Positions 17,867-21,745 of a stretch of DNA of 21,745 nucleotides are shown here, one piece after another (positions within the stretch are counted from its first letter, which is position 1; every line of letters begins with the position of its first letter). A program made the position numbers and the translations under genes. Source of the stretch: Butyriboletus loyo (lineage: Eukaryota > Basidiomycota > Agaricomycetes > Boletales > Boletaceae); NCBI GenBank assembly GCA_038093515.1, contig JBBPSI010000336.1, forward strand, positions 1 through 21,745, given 5' to 3'. The notes beneath the pieces are model-generated. The model ran no database searches. It had not been told where the DNA came from and saw only the letters and a list, made by a program, of their open reading frames with translations.

Positions 17867-19065
17867 GACCGTGAGGCCTTTTCCTTTGCTTCGCAAGCGA
17901 AGACGTCTGCCCAGTATGCTCGGGCGTCATCTCCCATGTATGCGGCACGTTGGGAGATTTCTTGTTGCGGTGCTCCAACCGCTGGTGGTGCCGGTAACGG
18001 CCTTGACTGATAAGAGGAATTAGGAGGGGTTACCTCCGCGGCATTGACTTGAACCCATCCTTGGACGTAGGTTCCGTCGGCTTGTTGTATCCACTGCTGC
18101 CTTACTTTTGGGCGAGGAGTGGTACCGGCTTTATCCCGACGGTTTGGGTTTTGGGGGCAGTTGGGGCGGATGTGTCCGGCCTGCCCGCAGCCGAAACACA
18201 TTCTGGTCTCAGGGCCAGATTGCTGTGCGGATAAATCCATTGGGGCTCCGCGGCCTGGTTGAGTTCCGACTGGTGTAAAGCCGGGAGGAGGTCCTTTGGG
18301 AGGAGGGTAGCCTCTCTGGGGCTGCTGCGAATACGGCCTCCATTGCCGTGCTTGCCCCGTTCCCCTTTCGGCGTACATCTGTTCGAAAGACCTTCCTGTC
18401 CTTCTGAACTCCTCAACCAAATTATTAAAATCCTCCAAGACGTCCTCGGAGCACGAGAGGAACACTTGTTTGTAGATCTCGTACTTGACTGCCCTTTTTA
18501 GGAGTTCGATGGCGTGCTTAGGTTCGCACTCCGACTGCCTATAGAGGACTTTGAATCTTTCCAGGAAGGTGTCGATTTGTTGTTGGCCCTGAGTGAGTGC
18601 GGCCAATTTCCTTAGTGCCTGATGAGCAAGCACATCGATCTGGAAGTGGCCTCTGATCATGGCCCGTAAATACTCCCATTCTGGCCAAGCCAGATCCTTC
18701 TTTCTCCCTTTAGATCTGTCGAGAGGATCTATGTATTTTTCTTCCTCGACGACGTAATCTTCCAGGACCAACTGAGAAAAGTCCTGGCCTTTGCCCTTAA
18801 TTCGGCTAAGAACCGCCACCGTGCGGAGCTTGTCGGTTTTCCAGGTGTTGACTGACACCCAGACTTTGAGGGAAGTCCACCAGTGGTGGAACTTTTCTCT
18901 ATCGCCATCCCATTCTCCTGGGTCAGCAACTTTTTTAGAAATTCCTCCTTGGGTATCTTTTTCCAACCACTGCGCGAAGAGGGCGCGCAATGTTTGGTCG
19001 TCGTAGACGGCGGTGGGTACATAATCGGTAGGAGCGGGGGCGTAAGATGGACCAGGATCGGACAT
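17857..19065 (-). CDS. gag: Element 3 gag: capsid/nucleocapsid precursor, intact
   Basis: A 402-residue protein from the ATG at 19065 (purine-rich context AAAAGG before it) to the TGA at 17857. Residues ~50-235 carry a Ty3/gypsy capsid-like region: DPGEWDGDREKFHHWW, KVWVSVN, then LRAMIRGHF, QIDTFLERFKVLYRQS. A Gln/Pro/Gly-rich linker follows, then one canonical CCHC zinc knuckle, CFGCGQAGHIRPNC, for RNA binding. The C-terminal ~90 residues are basic and Pro-rich. It overlaps pol at the slippery site. It is the only undamaged retrotransposon gene here and could still supply particles if transcribed. A longer N-terminus is possible, but I see no reason to prefer one. Confidence 0.92.
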   Translation of the reverse strand: MSDPGPSYAPAPTDYVPTAVYDDQTLRALFAQWLEKDTQGGISKKVADPGEWDGDREKFHHWWTSLKVWVSVNTWKTDKLRTVAVLSRIKGKGQDFSQLVLEDYVVEEEKYIDPLDRSKGRKKDLAWPEWEYLRAMIRGHFQIDVLAHQALRKLAALTQGQQQIDTFLERFKVLYRQSECEPKHAIELLKRAVKYEIYKQVFLSCSEDVLEDFNNLVEEFRRTGRSFEQMYAERGTGQARQWRPYSQQPQRGYPPPKGPPPGFTPVGTQPGRGAPMDLSAQQSGPETRMCFGCGQAGHIRPNCPQNPNRRDKAGTTPRPKVRQQWIQQADGTYVQGWVQVNAAEVTPPNSSYQSRPLPAPPAVGAPQQEISQRAAYMGDDARAYWADVFACEAKEKASRSLK

Positions 19066-19832
19066 CCTTTTCTGGTCGTCGTCTGGGAAGTCCGTGGAGT
19101 ATTCGGAACCCAGTTTGGTAATCGGAAATTAAAGAAGTTGGGGGCGGAGGAAAGGGGGTGATTTTTGAAATCTTCTTCGGCAACCTTTTTCTTCGGCTGA
19201 ACCGGCTTCTTCGGCAAAAAACAAAAAGAAAACTACGAGGTATAAAGACCCTTACTGTCTCCTATCTTCCAAGGTGACTCTGGGGGACTCTACAACAAGT
19301 AGAACGTAGAAAGTATTTCTTCGAACGGAGGTAGTATCTCCGACGAAGCTTGGTCCGGTAATGGACGGTTACGGGTAAAAATCTAGTTACGACTAGTTGA
19401 CAAATTTTGAAAGATTTTTTCTGGGTTCTACCTCCCGTGTTACCACAGGGACTACGATTGAGAATGACTCAGCCAAAGGGATTTGGGGGTCCCTAAGTCG
19501 TCCTTCGCAAATTGGGCACGACCCCAACGCGGACTATCAACTCCAAGGGAGCGACGGAGAATGAAGTTTTTTACAGGTAATTACGCGAGACGCAAAGTCT
19601 ACCCTTCCAAGGGGTTCCCCTAAAAGCGGCGGGGGCAATCAGAAATGAAAACTGCTGAATGCGCAGTAACGACTCTTAACCCTGAGTACCGGGTTTACCC
19701 TTCAGCGGGATTTCTGCTCCGTCAAGTGGAGGCCTACTGGTATGTGCGGGATAGGGAAACGAGACGGGTACGCTATTGGCCAAACGCCGACAAGCACGCT
19801 ACCCCTACCCTGGGGACCGGGTGTGTATCTGA
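19066..19832 (-). other. Long leader of element 3 between primer site and gag
   Basis: About 770 bases without a recognisable gene; the plus-strand ORF at 19645-19962 lies across the leader and LTR and has no motif. In comparison, element 2 has a leader of 45 or ~395 bases, depending on its gag start. Packaging or translation signals would be expected here, but I identify none. Confidence 0.6.
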
Positions 19833-19843
19833 AGTTTTAACCA
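19833..19843 (-). other. Self-priming primer-binding site of element 3
   Basis: The minus strand reads TGGTTAAAACT two bases inside the LTR end (spacer CT). Its exact 11-base complement, AGTTTTAACCA, lies in the same LTR at 19992-20002, 34 bases after the start of TATATAAAGG, where the mRNA should begin. The 11-base length and position match the Tf1 self-priming design. A tRNA primer cannot be excluded, since the site begins with TGG. Confidence 0.75.
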
Positions 19844-19845
19844 AG

Positions 19846-20363
19846 TGTAACGATAGCAACGCACGGTCGAATGCCAGTACGAATACAACGCCACAAGCGG
19901 TCCACTACAGTTGCAGCTCTACACAAAGAACTGGCAAGTATGAACTAGGAGTCTTAGCTTAATCCTCAACTGTTGCCAGCGAATAGACAAGTGGTTAAAA
20001 CTAGGGAATCCTAGTCTAACCACGAGCCTTTATATATTGTACAAGGATGCGCACAGACCATGCTGTGCGTGTGAGGAATTACTATACATGGATAGACTAA
20101 AGAAGAGAAGCGCAGCGGTGATTAACCACACGAGGCGCAGGGATCATAAAGAAGGGAAGTAAACGGAGATTAAATACATGTGTCGTGACGTCATAGAGTC
20201 TAGGCCTGGTCTAGGCCATGACATCATATGCTTAGTCAGCAAGAGATCACATGTAAGTTCCCACGATCACGTGCACTATGTCACGTGACCTTTGAAAGCG
20301 AAATCGACTAAGTCCGAAGTGAAAGTGTACGAAGTGTACGAATAAAATGTTATGATTATAACA
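19846..20363 (-). repeat. Right (5') LTR of element 3, 518 bp
   Basis: Sense start TGTTATAATC at 20363, sense end CGTTACA at 19846. It interrupts element 4. It has a short tandem GTGTACGAA duplication near 20323-20342 that is absent from the left LTR. Paired CACGTG sites lie at 20268-20273 and 20282-20287. Confidence 0.9.
19992..20059 (-). promoter_or_regulatory. Element 3 LTR core promoter
   Basis: Minus-strand order: GGTCTGTGCGCA box (20048-20059), TATATAAAGG (20027-20036), predicted mRNA start AGTTTTAACCA (20002). An imperfect inverted repeat, TGGTTA-ACTAGG / CCTAGT-TAACCA, spans the start. The same layout is in the left LTR at 14349-14416. Confidence 0.6.
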
Positions 20364-21745
20364 ACAAAGACTTTTTTCTTTTCGTTAATAAATACAGATT
20401 GATCCGAATCATAATAGAATGCTGGGTATTCTTTTGTTTTTTGTTTTTCTGATTCTTTTTGTAACATATCGTAAAAGGAAGAAGAAAGGGAAACTTTATT
20501 AAGGAAAAGGTTCGGGGGAAGTACCGTAATATTGGTATTATGGTCCTTGACGGCATCACCATGGTCTGCTCGACGCGATAACGCATCTGCTCTGCCATTG
20601 GTTGAGCCTGGTTTGTAAACAAATAAATAATTGAATTCTTGAAGAAGTGCGTGCCATCGAGCTTGTCTGCCAGACAGTGTTTGCGGCTTCTTCCAATATT
20701 CTAGGTTTTTGTGATCGGTCCAGATTTCAAATCCTTCTCGACCAATAAGATAATGGCGCCACTCTTCTAGTGCACGAATAACTGCTAATAGTTCTTTGTC
20801 GTAAATTGGGTAATTCCTTTCGGCAGCGTCGAAGGAATGTGACAAAAAGGCACAGGGTCGCCACAGGTCGTCTGATCCTTTTATGGAAAGAACTGCGCCA
20901 ACCGCTATATCCGAGGCATCCGTTTCTACCCGCATCTCTTTGTCTCGATCTGGGTAGGCTAAAAGCGGAGCCGAAGTGAACTTTTTCTTTAGCGTGTCAA
21001 ACGCTCTTTGTTTGTCTAAGCCCCATTTGAAAGGGGTGTCCTTTTTTGTTAAGTTGTTGAGGGGTCGGGCAATCTCCGAAAAACCCTCAATGAATCTACG
21101 GTAATAGTTGCATAGTCCTAGAAACGCTTGAACCTGCTTCAGACGTGAGGGCATAGGCCAGTCTCGGATGGCATCTGTTTTCTTCGTCTGCATTTCAACG
21201 CCGTTTCGGGATACAACCATACCTAAAAAGTCCACTTTATCTGAAGAGAATACGCATTTCTCTGGTTTTACAAATAAATCGTTTTCTTGAAGGCGCTGGA
21301 GTACTTCTTTAACTTTTTCCTCATGCTCGGCCCTCGTTTTTCCTTTGGTGAATATCATAATGTTGTTGATATAAATAATGACACAGGCATACATATCATT
21401 GAAGATGTCGTTCATCATGTTTTGGAATGTAGGAGGGGAATTGGTAAGCCCGAAGTACATGACCATGGGTTCGTAGGCTCCAATAGGCATTACAAATGCC
21501 GCTTTCCACTCATCACCTTTTTTGATATGAATATTATTGAATCCCCATCTGAGATCCAATGCAGTGAAGATGTCAGCACCTTTCAGCCATTCAATCAACT
21601 GCGGGATTAGGGGTAACAGGTAACCGTTTTTAATGGTTCCGTCATTTAGATATCGGTAGTCCATTACGAGTCGCTTATCTCCGGTTTTTTTCAGAATAAA
21701 GAACACAGGGGCTGTCTGAGGTGACTTGGATGGTCTTATGTAACC
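20364..21745 (-). pseudogene. pol: Element 4: gypsy reverse transcriptase and RNase H, cut by element 3 and by the window edge
   Basis: The frame is open from the right edge (GYIRPSKSPQTAPVFFI) to the LTR junction. RT has the first catalytic Asp (TALDLRWGFNN) and all usual blocks (KAAFVMPIGAYEP, MYFGLTNSPPTFQ), but the YxDD box reads YINN (21362-21373): both Asp are Asn. The RT end (GLCNYYRRFIEGF) and RNase H follow, with all four acidic sites present (VETDAS, DKELLAV, WTDHKNL, GRADALSRR). The frame then passes into the spacer before integrase and is cut at NEKKKVFV by LTR sequence at 20363; the last ~30 residues of the open frame are LTR. There is no stop or frameshift in 1.38 kb, so it is younger than the plus-strand copy at 13610-14202, yet it has the same YINN. 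Confidence 0.92.

Larger units (their letters stand above)
14203..20363 (-). mobile_element. Element 3: chromodomain Ty3/gypsy element with RT-RNase H replaced by a solo LTR
   Basis: Sense order: LTR (19846-20363), primer site (19833-19843), long leader, intact gag, frameshift site, protease and RT start, LTR B (16029-16847), integrase from just after the HH part of its zinc finger, chromodomain, polypurine tract, LTR (14203-14714). Outer flanks (gtaag and acaaa) do not match, and they belong to two different gypsy fragments in opposite orientation. The two LTRs are close over most of their length but diverge strongly in the first ~120 bases of the plus strand. The whole may therefore be a recombinant rather than one clean insertion. 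Confidence 0.85.

Noticed and set aside
1..21745. CRISPR arrays, rRNA or tRNA genes
   Set aside because: No regularly spaced repeats and no tRNA or rRNA-like stretches were seen; the window is eukaryotic transposon DNA.

Overview
The window is a nest of LTR retrotransposons and their debris, most likely from a basidiomycete (agaricomycete) fungus. The evidence is the chromodomain Ty3/gypsy polyproteins, the Ty1/copia remnants, and decay dominated by CpG to TpG/CpA changes, as expected for cytosine-methylated transposons. I found no host gene, rRNA, tRNA or CRISPR array. Family names come from motifs read by eye; no database was searched.

Layout. 1-600: Ty1/copia polyprotein fragment (minus). 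601-1100: unexplained, degenerate. 1101-1781: Ty3/gypsy RNase H end of a third lineage (minus), cut by LTR A (1782-2268), which is cut by a copia-like LTR (2269-2710). 2711-9679: nearly complete chromodomain gypsy element (element 2, minus strand): 5' LTR 9252-9679, self-priming-type primer site, gag, pol (PR-RT-RNase H-IN-chromodomain), an extra third ORF with three zinc knuckles, polypurine tract, and a 3' LTR missing its last ~129 bases. 9680-13609: CpG-poor decayed DNA that I cannot assign. 13610-14202: RT fragment on the plus strand. 14203-20363: second gypsy element (element 3, minus): intact gag, a -1 frameshift heptamer, protease and the start of RT, then a solo LTR (LTR B, 16029-16847) that has replaced the rest of RT, RNase H and the start of IN, then IN-chromodomain, polypurine tract and LTR. 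20364-21745: RT-RNase H of a further gypsy copy (element 4, minus), cut by element 3's LTR and running off the window.

How the parts fit. Gag would build the particle. Pol supplies protease, reverse transcriptase, RNase H and integrase, and the chromodomain probably targets chromatin. In both main elements the first bases of the predicted mRNA are complementary to a site two bases inside the 5' LTR, which is the Tf1-type self-priming layout. No element looks autonomous now: element 2 carries one-base deletions, TGA codons and an RNase H active-site change, element 3 has lost its RT, and element 4 has YINN in place of the RT YxDD box.

Most worth following: the third ORF of element 2, self-priming in two LTR families, the YINN motif shared by two RT copies, and an upstream promoter box common to six gypsy LTR copies.
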